In this document: in pieces, positions 5,902 to 12,354 of the stretch
How positions within the stretch are numbered: position 1 is the stretch's first letter
Layout: each line of letters starts with the position of its first letter
From: an uncultured Angelakisella sp.
Lineage (GTDB): Bacteria; Bacillota; Clostridia; Oscillospirales; Ruminococcaceae
Reading direction: 5' to 3'
NCBI GenBank assembly: GCA_910585535.1
Contig: CAJUFK010000044.1
Location: 1-22,955 of the forward strand
Length of the DNA: 22,955 nt
The notes under the pieces: generated by a model
The model's input: only the letters and a program-made list of their open reading frames with translations
What the model was told of the DNA's origin: nothing
Databases searched by the model: none
Program-made: the position numbers and the translations under genes

Positions 5902-7752
5902 TTATTGTATCGCCTTGATGGCCTCCTGGAACTCCCTTATCTGGGTCCCGATCCCGGTTCCAAAGGAGGGGTAAAACTGAAAGCAGACCAGCTGGTCTCC
6001 ACGTTCCAGGTAGTAGATAATCTCGTTTTGAAAGGTCCCGGCGATGGCCGGATCCTGGGCCCGGGTCTGAACGTGAAAATATTTTCCATACAGACCGCCC
6101 ACCAAGACGTCCTCGGGGTCGCTGTCGGGGTACCGTTCCGCCAGCTTGTCATAAACGCCGGTGCTTCTAAAGGGGATACAGGATAGGACCTCCATAATTT
6201 GGCGGCCATCGGGGGCACGGAAAAGGCTGCCCTCCGCCGTCCAGTCCATGGGGACCGTTATGGAGAGGGAGGTTGTCCCCTCCAGGGGGTTCCCTTCGAT
6301 GTCCGCAAGGGGGATGGTGAGGGAGACTTGGTTTTCGGGCTGATATTCCTCCACTTGGATGACCCCCGAAACAGGATAGTTCTTTACAAACTCGGTCAAC
6401 GTGTCGTTTTCTTCCTTGGTCCGAACTATGACCTTGCCTCCCGACATTTTAACATCGGCGACTGCGACCTCCGGGTTCTTTTCCAAGAAATCCTTTACCG
6501 CCGTCTCCCCATCCTCCAGGTCCTTTCGGGAATAGAAGGCTCTGCCGAAGATCACCGGCGTCCAATCGCCGGAGTAGGACTCCAGTGCCTTTTGGAACGG
6601 GGCGGGATCCTCGGCCCAAATAAGTACAGCGTAGCTGATTCTTTCCCGGGTATAGGAGATGTGGCACTTGATCTCCAGGTAATCTTCGGGGGAAACATTC
6701 TCGGTAAAATACCGGCAGAGGGCCTCCGCCGGGGCGGGATCGAAGAGGGTGCTTTGTATCTTTGTTTCCTCGATCACAAAGGGAGGCTTTTCCTCAACGG
6801 TCCCCTCCACAGGGGGGAGGGTGACGGTGAAGTCCCAGGGCGGCTCGCTGGGCACCTGGATATGCACCGCCTTTTTTCGGGGCGATTTGGGCTCCTCATA
6901 GGAGGGGATGACCACGATCTCCCTGTACCCCCTGGCATTTGTGCCGAAGGTGTTTTCCCGGACAAACCGAGCAACGCCGCCGGCGTCGGTGTAGCGGGGC
7001 TCGTAGGGGGAATCCGCCGGGCCCACATCGCCCCGGGCCGGATCAGGCTGGATGTCCTCCCACCGGAAGTGGATGTAGACGACATGGTCCGCCGCCGGGC
7101 TTCCGTCGGCGTTTTTTACATTGACGGTGACGTGGTCCAGGGCAAGGAGGGTTTCCAGCGGGGTGGGCTCCTCCCAGACCACCTGGTAGACTTCCCCTTG
7201 ATTCAGCCGTTCCAGGCTTTCCTCGTCAAACTCCAGCCTTTGGCAGGGCGGCTTCTCGTTTTGGTAATCCACGATTCCCAGTATGGCGTCCTTGTTGCAG
7301 AGGTAGAGGGGAACTGGGGCGGGCAGGTCGAAGGAGACCGGCAAAAGGCCGCTGTTCCGGGAAAGGCCGCTCCGCCCGTCGTAGGGGATCTCTACATCCA
7401 GCCCGAAGTTCCAGGCATTCTCCCCGGCGTAGCAATGGACATTGGGGACAGGCTCCCCTTCCCTATCCACCACATAGAGAAAGCCATATTTCTCCTTCCC
7501 CTCCCGATACCGGGAAAGCTCCTGCCGGGCCTTGTCGTTCAGCTGTTCCACCGGGACAAAGCCGGTCTCCGGGGGTGAGAGTTCTGGCTCTTCTTCTGGC
7601 GGTGGTTCCACCGGGGCGGGCTCCTGGCTGCTGGGCGGGGCACTTGACTGGGAGGGCGGCGGGGTCTCCGGGCTGGCGGGGGCGGCCGGTCCGCCGCAGG
7701 CGGTGAGGAGCAGGGCCAGAGCCAGACCCAGGGAAAGGAACCGTTTCTTCAT
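5902..7752 (-). CDS. Large lipoprotein of unknown function
   Basis: 616 residues from the ATG at 7752, chosen over an upstream in-frame codon because AGGAGG lies eight bases ahead and MKKRFLSLGLALALLLTAC is a full lipoprotein signal peptide with the acylated cysteine at residue 19. Residues 20-65 are a Pro/Ser/Glu-rich linker that would lift the rest off the membrane. A segment around 245-310 (VTVNVKNADGSPAADHVVYI, then YTDAGGVARF) resembles a carboxypeptidase-regulatory or bacterial Ig-like beta-sandwich. The C-terminal 130 residues (VPMDWTAEGSLFRAPDGRQI) look like a separate compact domain of the surface-lipoprotein type. No catalytic motif is recognised. It has its own TTGACA promoter. Function unknown; cell-envelope location is well supported. 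Confidence 0.88.
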   Translation of the reverse strand: MKKRFLSLGLALALLLTACGGPAAPASPETPPPSQSSAPPSSQEPAPVEPPPEEEPELSPPETGFVPVEQLNDKARQELSRYREGKEKYGFLYVVDREGEPVPNVHCYAGENAWNFGLDVEIPYDGRSGLSRNSGLLPVSFDLPAPVPLYLCNKDAILGIVDYQNEKPPCQRLEFDEESLERLNQGEVYQVVWEEPTPLETLLALDHVTVNVKNADGSPAADHVVYIHFRWEDIQPDPARGDVGPADSPYEPRYTDAGGVARFVRENTFGTNARGYREIVVIPSYEEPKSPRKKAVHIQVPSEPPWDFTVTLPPVEGTVEEKPPFVIEETKIQSTLFDPAPAEALCRYFTENVSPEDYLEIKCHISYTRERISYAVLIWAEDPAPFQKALESYSGDWTPVIFGRAFYSRKDLEDGETAVKDFLEKNPEVAVADVKMSGGKVIVRTKEENDTLTEFVKNYPVSGVIQVEEYQPENQVSLTIPLADIEGNPLEGTTSLSITVPMDWTAEGSLFRAPDGRQIMEVLSCIPFRSTGVYDKLAERYPDSDPEDVLVGGLYGKYFHVQTRAQDPAIAGTFQNEIIYYLERGDQLVCFQFYPSFGTGIGTQIREFQEAIKAIQ

Positions 7753-7789
7753 GGGGAACACCTCCTGCGGCAAAATTTTTCTACTTTTA

Positions 7790-7817
7790 ACCATACCATA
7801 TCTTTTCCCTTTGTCAA
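7790..7817 (-). promoter_or_regulatory. Sigma-A promoter of the 616-aa lipoprotein gene
   Basis: On the minus strand TTGACA (complement of 7812-7817), 16 bases, then the extended -10 TGGTATGGT, whose hexamer is the complement of 7790-7795. The same layout recurs at 8678-8705, and with a 17-base spacer at 12105-12133. Confidence 0.8.
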
Positions 7818-7859
7818 GGCTTTGTGCGGATTTTGGAAACTTGTGATAAATTTATTAAA

Positions 7860-7882
7860 CCCCGCCCCCGCCGGGGGCGGGG
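7860..7882 (-). terminator. Perfect GC-rich hairpin after the 230-aa lipoprotein gene
   Basis: Ten bases CCCCGCCCCC (7860-7869) pair with GGGGGCGGGG (7873-7882) around a three-base loop. On the minus strand it starts six bases after the stop codon and is followed by GTTTAATAAATTT. Confidence 0.8.
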
Positions 7883-7888
7883 TGCGTT

Positions 7889-8581
7889 TTATCTTGGGAG
7901 GGAAAATTCTGAAACACGCCAGCCATCTTCTGTTTTGACCATAGTAACTGGTTCTTCTTTCATACTTTTAGGGGCAGGGGCTTCTTTTCCCACATCTTCC
8001 CTATCACAAAAGTAAGCAGCTTGATTAAATTTCAAGCAAGTTTCTTCGGAAAGTGTAAGAACAAATCTGTCCATATCTTTCAAATAGGTTAGATTTCCCC
8101 CGGAATTAAAGTCGAGATAATATAGTTCTCCGGAAACATTGATATATATTTCTGCTTTTGGTTTTTCTGCGTGAATTTGAACCGCATTCAGTTCTTGGAA
8201 GCAGTCCTCTGTAAAAACCATCCGCATTTCCTTATAAAAATCATCCCAGCTTTTGTAAGTGTCACCAGTGTATCGTCTATAGGTATATCCTCCTATTTCT
8301 TTTGTGGTCAAGGAACTGCTTCCTTCTTGCCCTCCCAAAGAACCAGGGTCTTGCACAAAGCAGCCAGCATACGTCCGCGCCTTATCATACAGGGCCCATT
8401 GTTCCTCGGAAATGAAATCGGCTTCTTCTCTCACAGCACCAATCACTTCAATTTCTTTCTTTTCTTCTTCCCCACTGGACACAGACGGAACGGCATCCTT
8501 GGGGGGCGGGTTCTTGGACTGGCATCCGTTCAAAGCTAAAAGTGACAGGGCAAGCAAAACGGCAACGAAAAAGGATCTCAT
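7889..8581 (-). CDS. Lipoprotein of unknown function, possibly IseA-like
   Basis: 230 residues from the ATG at 8581. GGAGG lies eight bases ahead, while the alternative start five codons upstream has none. MRSFFVAVLLALSLLALNGC is a lipoprotein signal peptide with the cysteine at residue 20, followed by a Lys/Glu-rich linker. The mature part (EEQWALYDKARTYAGCF; YTGDTYKSWDDFYKEMRMVF then TEDCFQEL; then KTEDGWRVSEFSLPR at the end) faintly resembles the IseA/YoeB DL-endopeptidase-inhibitor fold or an NTF2-like lipoprotein domain. That is a guess from spacing and wording, not a firm assignment. The gene is more AT-rich than its left neighbour. It is probably transcribed from the promoter at 8678-8705, through a 17-codon ORF. 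Confidence 0.82.
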   Translation of the reverse strand: MRSFFVAVLLALSLLALNGCQSKNPPPKDAVPSVSSGEEEKKEIEVIGAVREEADFISEEQWALYDKARTYAGCFVQDPGSLGGQEGSSSLTTKEIGGYTYRRYTGDTYKSWDDFYKEMRMVFTEDCFQELNAVQIHAEKPKAEIYINVSGELYYLDFNSGGNLTYLKDMDRFVLTLSEETCLKFNQAAYFCDREDVGKEAPAPKSMKEEPVTMVKTEDGWRVSEFSLPR

Positions 8582-8596
8582 AGTAGTTTCCTCCAT

Positions 8597-8650
8597 TTAG
8601 GCTCTAACGGGGGCAGGATATACAGGGGCGGCCGGACCGCGTTTCCTCAT
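8597..8650 (-). CDS. 17-codon ORF, possible remnant of a lipoprotein gene
   Basis: Encodes MRKRGPAAPVYPAPVRA, with a perfect AGGAGG eight bases before its ATG. It sits behind a promoter and leader closely similar to those of the 616-aa lipoprotein, whose product reads MKKRF...ACGGPAAPASP. The small ORF thus looks like such a lipoprotein start with the signal-peptide core deleted and the reading frame ended early. It may still be translated as a leader peptide, since its stop lies 15 bases before the next start at 8581. Confidence 0.35.
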   Translation of the reverse strand: MRKRGPAAPVYPAPVRA

Positions 8651-8677
8651 AGGCGGCACCTCCTGTCTTTTTCTCTA

Positions 8678-8705
8678 ACCATACCACAGGTTTTTGGTTT
8701 GTCAA
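8678..8705 (-). promoter_or_regulatory. Sigma-A promoter of the 230-aa lipoprotein gene
   Basis: Minus strand TTGACA (complement of 8700-8705), 16 bases, extended -10 TGGTATGGT with its hexamer the complement of 8678-8683. It is nearly the same as the promoter at 7790-7817, including the following GGTTA and the AGGAGGTG site. Confidence 0.8.
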
Positions 8706-8734
8706 GGCTTGGGGACGGTTTTCTGTAACAAATG

Positions 8735-8765
8735 CCCCCACCGGGGTTTGGGGCTCCGGCGGGGG
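8735..8765 (-). terminator. Hairpin after the 380-aa lipoprotein gene
   Basis: CCCCC (8735-8739) with GGGGG (8761-8765) and CCGG (8741-8744) with CCGG (8756-8759) form an interrupted GC-rich stem 22 bases past the stop codon. On the minus strand CATTTGTT follows, so the T-run is poor. Confidence 0.5.
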
Positions 8766-8786
8766 GAGTTTGTCTTGTTTCAAAAC

Positions 8787-9929
8787 CTAACTAAAAAGTA
8801 ATACCTTTTTCTCCTTCTCCAGATGAACAATTATTTTCCCTTCCTCGATGGATAGCAACGAAACTGGTCCATATCGGGCAAGGTCTGTCCATGGAGAAAG
8901 GTCCACCGGTATCAGATTAAATTGGTTGTCACCGAACACAATTTCATACAAATTAAAGTTACCATTTACACAAAAAAGGCTGTTACTGTTTCTGCTTGTC
9001 ATTCGATAAAACGGAATTGTTGGTAAACTGTAGCTGTCGGTTTGGCCAAAGGGTAAAAACCAAAGTTCAGATTGCAAATCCTCTGTTTGCAGACAAGCAA
9101 CAACACCTTCCGTTGTAAAACAATAATCCAGTATTTTTCTTTTTTCTGGCAACTGCCGCATTTGAACCGTTTTTCCAAAACCCCAGGAAACAAATTGTCC
9201 TTTACCTTCCAGCTCCCAAAAGGAAAGACTTGCTGTACCGTCAATTTGAAGATCATTTCCACTAAGTAATTCCCCTTGAAATGGCAAGGGTATTTCCTCG
9301 ATTTGGCTATCGGAAATCAAGTAAACTCTTGCTTGTACGCTGTTCCCTTCCTCCGTTTCGTGAGGAATCCAAAAAACACTTTTTGAGCCATCACCCCAGG
9401 GGATCAAAGTCGGCCATTGAGTAAAATATGGTGCAGTTATCCCTTCATACCGAACAACCAACTCATTTGTTTTAGATTCCATTAAATAATAACGATCATC
9501 TTTATTATCTAAAGCTATTCCAAGAATTAAAAAACCATCGTTTTGAATAACACCACTTGAAATATAATATTCTTCTTTCAGTTCAATTTCTTCATATACT
9601 TCTTGCTCCTCTAAAGAAAAAATTCCCACTCGCTTAGTTACTGCTGTAATCCCTTCTGTTTTTCCGTTGCTCTGTTGCCGTTTAATCAATACTTCATAAA
9701 GTAGTTTTTGAGAATTGCCATCTAAGATTCGTAATGTCTCGTTTTCTTTTATCCCTACAGCCTCATAAAGGTTTAACTCCTGTTGAAAAACAGCAGGGAT
9801 TGTATTGGTTTCGGAAAGCGATTGGGAATTAGATGATGGAGTAGATGGAGGTATACCCCCATCTACTCCACAGGAGACAAGGAAGGCTATGAGAAAAAGA
9901 AAACAAAAACTTTTCTGATACTTTTTCAC
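8787..9929 (-). CDS. AT-rich lipoprotein of unknown function, possible beta-propeller
   Basis: 380 residues starting at a GTG (9929) with AAAGG eight bases ahead. The signal peptide ends FLFLIAFLVSC, cysteine at residue 20. A Ser/Pro-rich linker leads into many short beta-strand-like blocks (YYISSGVIQNDGFLILGIAL, YLISDSQIEEIPLPF, ELWFLPFGQTDSYSLPTIPF) with a rhythm like WD/YVTN-type propellers. No enzymatic motif is recognised. It begins 19 bases after the C39-like peptidase ORF, so the two are probably cotranscribed, which hints at a shared extracellular task. Codon use and base composition are much more AT-rich than valS or the right-hand genes, which suggests acquisition. Confidence 0.85.
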   Translation of the reverse strand: MKKYQKSFCFLFLIAFLVSCGVDGGIPPSTPSSNSQSLSETNTIPAVFQQELNLYEAVGIKENETLRILDGNSQKLLYEVLIKRQQSNGKTEGITAVTKRVGIFSLEEQEVYEEIELKEEYYISSGVIQNDGFLILGIALDNKDDRYYLMESKTNELVVRYEGITAPYFTQWPTLIPWGDGSKSVFWIPHETEEGNSVQARVYLISDSQIEEIPLPFQGELLSGNDLQIDGTASLSFWELEGKGQFVSWGFGKTVQMRQLPEKRKILDYCFTTEGVVACLQTEDLQSELWFLPFGQTDSYSLPTIPFYRMTSRNSNSLFCVNGNFNLYEIVFGDNQFNLIPVDLSPWTDLARYGPVSLLSIEEGKIIVHLEKEKKVLLFS

Positions 9930-9948
9930 AAAACCAACCTTTCAAACT

Positions 9949-10491
9949 TTAGGCACTCTTTGCGACATAGAAATCGTAGTTATTCTTAATTGCGTCCGAC
10001 ATATCCATCCAATCAATAGTATAAGTACCAAAATACTCATCTTTATAGTGTGGATCATTATAGCGTACATCATTATCATTACTTGCACCGACAAAACCAT
10101 AGCTATAACCAGTAGCTACTACCCAATGGCCATAACTAATACCATTATATGCTGGCAGATATGCTGTATCAACATTACAAGCTACAGGATAACCTTTGTC
10201 AATACTGTAAATAAGAGCAACACTAAACCTCTGTTGATTCGTCTGAATATATTGATATGTTCCAGACCCTAAAGCCTTGTTTAAGGCCTGTGTTATCGTT
10301 GCAGCTGTTGTTAATCCCAAATTATCTGTATTGCAATAACTAGATCCTGCTAAATTTTTTTGCGTAAGTGTAGAGCCACTTTTTTTATACTTAATAATCA
10401 TTTGTGCCGATGCTGGGCCACAATAATTGTACGCCTCCTGTCGAATTGGATCAATCCTCAAAAATTTTTGTGCGCCACGAAGTACCGGCAA
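9949..10491 (-). CDS. C39-like cysteine peptidase domain protein, 5' end frame-disrupted
   Basis: The 180-codon frame runs to TAA at 9949 and has only a TTG (10491) as possible start. It contains YNYCGPASAQMIIKY (candidate catalytic Cys at residue 24), YGHWVVATGY (candidate His) and NDPHYKDEYFGTYTI (Asn/Asp). That order matches the Peptidase_C39_2 papain-like family, which includes secreted proteases and amidase-like hydrolases. It has no signal peptide of its own. One: its upstream end overlaps, in another frame, a secreted-protein start (10451-10711), and dropping one base in an A5T5 run would join them. The protein is AT-rich and reads into an operon with the downstream lipoprotein. Either the joined secreted protein or a dead gene is possible. 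Confidence 0.75.
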   Translation of the reverse strand: MPVLRGAQKFLRIDPIRQEAYNYCGPASAQMIIKYKKSGSTLTQKNLAGSSYCNTDNLGLTTAATITQALNKALGSGTYQYIQTNQQRFSVALIYSIDKGYPVACNVDTAYLPAYNGISYGHWVVATGYSYGFVGASNDNDVRYNDPHYKDEYFGTYTIDWMDMSDAIKNNYDFYVAKSA

Positions 10492-10711
10492 CGTCCTTAC
10501 CGTCCTTTTGGAGAACCTGGGTAATGACGATCTTGGTTACGCTGGGGTCGGCTTCAACACTGGAGTACATGGTAGCTTGGCTGCCAGAAATCGACAGGTA
10601 ATTGGAAAGGGTGGGTTCGGCAACATACCGGGCGAAAGCAGTCACCGAAAACGCAAGGCAAAGGGTGACTGTCAAGACAAGGGACAACCATTTCTTCATG
10701 GACTTTCTCAT
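10451..10711 (-). CDS. Secreted beta-domain fragment, frame-broken 5' part of the C39 locus
   Basis: 86 residues. The ATG at 10711 has AGGAGG eight bases ahead. MRKSMKKWLSLVLTVTLCLA begins a signal peptide likely cut after TAFA. The mature part (LSISGSQATMYSSVEADPSV, TKIVITQVLQKDGKDVAGTSW) resembles the first half of small secreted beta-sandwich proteins common in gut Clostridia. Those normally continue with further strands and a G-T-Y-R-V motif, absent here. The frame stops at TGA (10451-10453) just after AAAAATTTTT, where the C39 frame takes over. Base composition changes from normal to AT-rich at this point. It has its own ECF-like promoter (10762-10798). Confidence 0.7.
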   Translation of the reverse strand: MRKSMKKWLSLVLTVTLCLAFSVTAFARYVAEPTLSNYLSISGSQATMYSSVEADPSVTKIVITQVLQKDGKDVAGTSWRTKIFED

Positions 10712-10761
10712 ACAATATTCCTCCTAATTTTTGATTGACCAGGGCCCTTCTACTCTTTCCC

Positions 10762-10798
10762 CTACTATATATCCTCTTGGAAGGGTCCATTTTTAGAC
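10762..10798 (-). promoter_or_regulatory. ECF-sigma-type promoter motif before the C39 locus
   Basis: Minus strand GTCTAAAAATGG (complement of 10787-10798), 12 bases, then GGATATATAGTAG (complement of 10762-10774). The copy ahead of the sigma gene at 12151-12187 has the same two boxes at the same spacing. Neither fits sigma-A: TTGTCT is 23 bases from TATA. The match between the two sites supports autoregulation plus one extra target. Confidence 0.6.
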
Positions 10799-10845
10799 AA
10801 GCTTTTTCAAAAAATTTATAAAATCGCCATTTTTAGCGTTATATA

Positions 10846-11559
10846 CTATTTTATGGTTATAGAATTGGCTACATTGACCAATTCATCCTTGCTCAAATGC
10901 CCGGATATACTAAAGAAATATTCTCCGTTGTCCCAGTAGACAACTTTGTTTGTAGCGTTGCCCAGATACCAGGCTTTTTGTTTCTTGTTCAGCGAAATTT
11001 CAACCGGTTTTACTTTTTCTGTGTCTATATCAAGTGTAGCCTGGTCTATTCTGATTTGACGGAATACAACAACCAGGTCATTGCCATTATTTTTATTGTT
11101 AAGATATTTTTCCTCGTGAAACTCCCCAATAGTGACCTCCTGCTCCAGTTCAAACCCCTCCGGAACATACCCCAAGGTATAGCAGACAAACTCCCCCGGG
11201 ACAAACCCGTCTGCAATCTTCTCGTAGTAAATAGTGGAATATTTTTCGTACTCTTCCCGCCTCATCTGGAAAAATTGGACCACACAGGCTATGGCCACCG
11301 ACACACTAAGTACCGCCGCCAAAAGCACCGCAACGGAACGCCTTGTCCAGTGGCGGTAGGTCCACGTATCAAGGAAAGGAGTGTTATTTTCATGGGTAAA
11401 ATACCAGTCCGCCTTTTGGCAAACCCACCACATTTTATACCGGAATCCGAGGGACAGCCGGTAGGGATGCCTTGGCTTGGAGGGATAGCGCTCCTCCAGC
11501 GTGTCCAACCAGCTTTCGCTTAACTGCCCCAACAGGGTGTCGATCCTTTCAATACTCAT
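10846..11559 (-). CDS. Membrane anti-sigma factor candidate with DUF4367 domain
   Basis: 237 residues. Residues 1-74 are a charged cytosolic part that could hold the sigma factor. Residues 75-97 form one transmembrane helix (SVAVLLAAVLSVSVAIACVV). The outside part has the DUF4367 pattern: LGYVPEGFELEQEV, VVFRQIRID, VVYWDNGEYFFSISGHLSKD then ELVNVANSI. The ATG at 11559 lies inside the end of the sigma gene (11-base overlap, ATGAGTATTGA), indicating translational coupling and the usual sigma/anti-sigma stoichiometry. By analogy the outside domain senses an envelope signal and releases the sigma factor. No terminator is seen before the next gene's promoter, so some read-through is possible. Confidence 0.82.
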   Translation of the reverse strand: MSIERIDTLLGQLSESWLDTLEERYPSKPRHPYRLSLGFRYKMWWVCQKADWYFTHENNTPFLDTWTYRHWTRRSVAVLLAAVLSVSVAIACVVQFFQMRREEYEKYSTIYYEKIADGFVPGEFVCYTLGYVPEGFELEQEVTIGEFHEEKYLNNKNNGNDLVVVFRQIRIDQATLDIDTEKVKPVEISLNKKQKAWYLGNATNKVVYWDNGEYFFSISGHLSKDELVNVANSITIK

Positions 11560-12064
11560 TGTAACCCTCCTCTCTTAGCTTCTTCCTCAAAATTTCTCTG
11601 CCGCGTTCCAACCGCTTGTAGATGGTCCCAATCTTCTCCCCCAGAATCTCCGCAATCTCCGCCGGGGTGTATTCCATCCCGGTGAGCAGAAGGGTCTCCT
11701 GGTAGGTCTCCGGTATCTCTTCCAAAATAGAGCAGACGGAAGCTTCTGAATTTTCCGTAGACCAGGTTAAGGGGGTATCTTTCACAAAAACAACTCCTTT
11801 TCTTTTCCGGTAAATGTTTCTCGCTTTGTTCCGGCTCACCAGGATGATGTAGCCCCTTTGGTGGCGTTCATCCAGTCCCCGGATCTTTTCAAAATGCCGT
11901 ATAATGTCCAAAAATGCCTCTTGCAGGGCGTCCTGGGCCAGCCCTTGGTCGTCCAATATCTCCATGGCTGCCTGCATCATGGGCTGTTCATACATTTTGT
12001 ACAGCCAGGAGAAAAGGACCTTGTCCTCTCGTACATCCAACAGGCCAAGATAGGCCGGGAGCAT
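11549..12064 (-). CDS. ECF-type RNA polymerase sigma factor
   Basis: 171 residues. Region 2 spans about 18-65 (LFSWLYKMYEQPMMQAAMEI, then DALQEAFLDIIRHFEKI). Region 4 spans about 115-165 (EEIPETYQETLLLTGMEYTP, then AEIAEILGEKIGTIYKRLER), a helix-turn-helix that reads the -35 box. There is no region 1 or 3, as in ECF sigma factors. The start at 12064 is chosen because AGGAGG lies seven bases ahead; an upstream GTG in frame lacks that. It overlaps the DUF4367 gene. Two promoters precede it: a TTGACA type (12105-12133) and the bipartite motif shared with the C39 locus (12151-12187). The second suggests it transcribes its own gene. Confidence 0.92.
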   Translation of the reverse strand: MLPAYLGLLDVREDKVLFSWLYKMYEQPMMQAAMEILDDQGLAQDALQEAFLDIIRHFEKIRGLDERHQRGYIILVSRNKARNIYRKRKGVVFVKDTPLTWSTENSEASVCSILEEIPETYQETLLLTGMEYTPAEIAEILGEKIGTIYKRLERGREILRKKLREEGYNEY

Positions 12065-12104
12065 CACGCCACCTCCTGTTCCTTCCAACACCGCTTTCTA
12101 CACA

Positions 12105-12133
12105 ACCATACCGGTCATCCCCTTTCTTGTCAA
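12105..12133 (-). promoter_or_regulatory. Sigma-A promoter of the sigma/anti-sigma operon
   Basis: Minus strand TTGACA (complement of 12128-12133), 17 bases, TATGGT (complement of 12105-12110). It would give basal expression downstream of the ECF-type start. Confidence 0.75.
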
Positions 12134-12150
12134 GTCTCTTTCAGGTCCCT

Positions 12151-12187
12151 CTACTCTATATCCGCTTCAAACAGGCCATTTTTGGAC
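12151..12187 (-). promoter_or_regulatory. ECF-sigma-type promoter motif before the sigma gene
   Basis: Minus strand GTCCAAAAATGG (complement of 12176-12187), 12 bases, GGATATAGAGTAG (complement of 12151-12163). A perfect palindrome ACAAAGCTTTGT lies just upstream. Same boxes and same spacing as at 10762-10798. Confidence 0.6.
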
Positions 12188-12297
12188 AAAGCTTTGTAAT
12201 TTTTTTTACGAATCAGCGTTTTGCACAATTATTTCATCGAAACTTGTAACAAATGACCGTCACAGATCGGAAAAAATCTACCCCGGAGACGCCAAAA

Positions 12298-12328
12298 GCC
12301 GCCCTCCCCATTCCCCGGGGAGAGCGGC
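12298..12328 (-). terminator. Terminator of the ridA-to-symporter operon
   Basis: GCCGC (12298-12302) pairs with GCGGC (12324-12328), and CTCCCC (12304-12309) with GGGGAG (12317-12322). On the minus strand TTTTGG follows. It lies 27 bases past the symporter stop. Confidence 0.75.
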
Positions 12329-12354
12329 CTTGCCGTGCAGAACGATCTTTGTCC

